Positions 30,873 to 31,477 of a stretch of DNA of 31,477 bases are shown here, in pieces; position 1 is the first letter of the stretch, and each line of letters starts with the position of its first letter. The stretch is from a virus, in the IMG/VR virus record IMGVR_UViG_3300033998_000459, positions 1-31,477 of that record. The stretch is one strand, 5' to 3'. The notes beneath the pieces were generated by a model that was given only the letters and a program-made list of their open reading frames with translations, was not told the DNA's origin and did not search any database. Made by a program: the position numbers and the translations under genes.

Positions 30873-31310
30873 ATGGAAAGCCTTAATAAACAAACCTGGA
30901 TGAAACTGATACACACAGCTCGCCGTCAGCTCAATCTGGACGACGAGGCGTATCGTTCACTTCTACAAGGCGCGGCTGGCATCACCAGCTCAAAGGACCT
31001 GCAGACATCTACCCAGTTTGATGAAATTATGAGGGCTTTTAAAAATTTAGGCTTTCGTTATCACCAAAAACAAGAAGTCGTACTGCCAAACCGCGCATCA
31101 AAAGCCCAAATCGCTTACATAAAAAAGCTTTGGGACCTTGGAAGTCGGTCAAAAACCGAAGCTGGGCTCCGGCACTTTTTACAACGCATCGCCCATGTTG
31201 ATCATGTGAATTTTCTCACCAAGCAGCAGGCAAGCGCAGTAATTCTGGCTTTGCAAGATATGCTCAACAAAGCCCAAAAAGAAGAGCCAAACCAGGATGG
31301 TATAAAATGA
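30873..31310 (+). CDS. GemA / Mu gp16-like regulator (DUF1018)
   Basis: A 145-residue protein of the DUF1018/GemA family. The opening KLIHTARRQLNLDDEAYRSL is the family hallmark, followed by the C-terminal region SKAQIAYIKKLWDLGSRSKT and FLQRIAHVDHVNFLTKQQA. In Mu, GemA affects host gene expression and DNA topology. It comes after the terminator that follows gam and overlaps the last gene (ATGA). Confidence 0.94.
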   Translation: MESLNKQTWMKLIHTARRQLNLDDEAYRSLLQGAAGITSSKDLQTSTQFDEIMRAFKNLGFRYHQKQEVVLPNRASKAQIAYIKKLWDLGSRSKTEAGLRHFLQRIAHVDHVNFLTKQQASAVILALQDMLNKAQKEEPNQDGIK

Positions 31311-31477
31311 TTTTGACGGTAAAAGAGGCGGCTCGCGTGCTGGGCATATCACCCAAAAACGTTTATTACCTCATTTACATGGGCTATATCGAAGGTTGGA
31401 AAATTGCCAACACATGGCGGATATCGGGGCTATCGGTGGAGGATTATGCTCAGCGAGCAATCTCTAAATGCGCTTAA
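31307..31477 (+). CDS. Small MerR/excisionase-like HTH protein
   Basis: A 56-residue protein that ends exactly at the end of the window. It follows the excisionase/MerR-like helix-turn-helix pattern: LTVKEAARVLGISPKNVYYL, then a wing with NTWRISGLSVEDY. Such proteins bind DNA as small regulators. Overlap with GemA (ATGA) supports its start. It is too short to be more than the DNA-binding domain. Confidence 0.85.
   Translation: MILTVKEAARVLGISPKNVYYLIYMGYIEGWKIANTWRISGLSVEDYAQRAISKCA

Overview
The window is most of a transposable (Mu-type) siphophage genome, presumably a prophage. The main evidence is a DDE transposase (MuA-like, 26646-28475) next to an AAA+ target-choice ATPase (MuB-like, 28490-29380), a Ner-like regulator, Gam, GemA/gp16, and a head module in Mu order (gp27-like, gp28-like terminase, gp29-like portal, MuF protein, gpI-like protease, decoration protein, capsid, gp36-like, gpG-like). 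There is a tail tube and a long tape measure but no sheath gene, so the tail should be long and non-contractile, as in D3112/B3-type transposable phages rather than Mu. No bacterial housekeeping gene is present, so the host is uncertain. A spirochaete (Treponema-like) is my best guess, because the variable protein resembles the Treponema TvpA type; this is low confidence. Neither phage end nor an attachment site is visible.

Layout. The immunity region sits centrally at 24.5 kb and the genome diverges from it. Rightward (+): Ner-like protein, Bro-N protein, small early proteins, transposase, MuB, a DUF3102-type protein, Gam, GemA and a small HTH protein. Leftward (-): the repressor, then two AT-rich genes arranged like lambda cI-rexA-rexB, a lysis block (C39-like endolysin, holin-like and spanin-like genes), packaging and head genes, tail genes, and at the far left a complete diversity-generating retroelement (DGR): variable protein, avd, template repeat and reverse transcriptase. 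One small gene (26044-26382) runs leftward inside the rightward early operon.

How it works together. The repressor should hold two 14-bp operators at a strong rightward promoter (TTGACA-17-GATAAT). It lacks a recognisable self-cleaving peptidase domain, so the Bro-N protein is a candidate antirepressor. MuA, MuB and Gam replicate the phage by transposition. The leftward genes lyse the cell and build the particle. The DGR rewrites the C-terminal lectin-like end of the putative receptor-binding protein: template and variable repeats are 108 bp each and differ at 11 positions, all at template adenines (23 adenines in total).

Most striking items: the DGR with its adenine-only substitutions; a textbook -1 frameshift signal (A AAA AAC, 8-nt spacer, 12-bp stem) joining the two tail-assembly chaperone frames; a MuF head protein with an AT-rich C-terminal PD-(D/E)xK toxin-like domain and no visible immunity gene; a remote rexA/rexB-like pair behind the repressor; an unexplained folded leader in the only large non-coding gap (15282-15761); and a 23-bp perfect palindrome inside the repressor gene.
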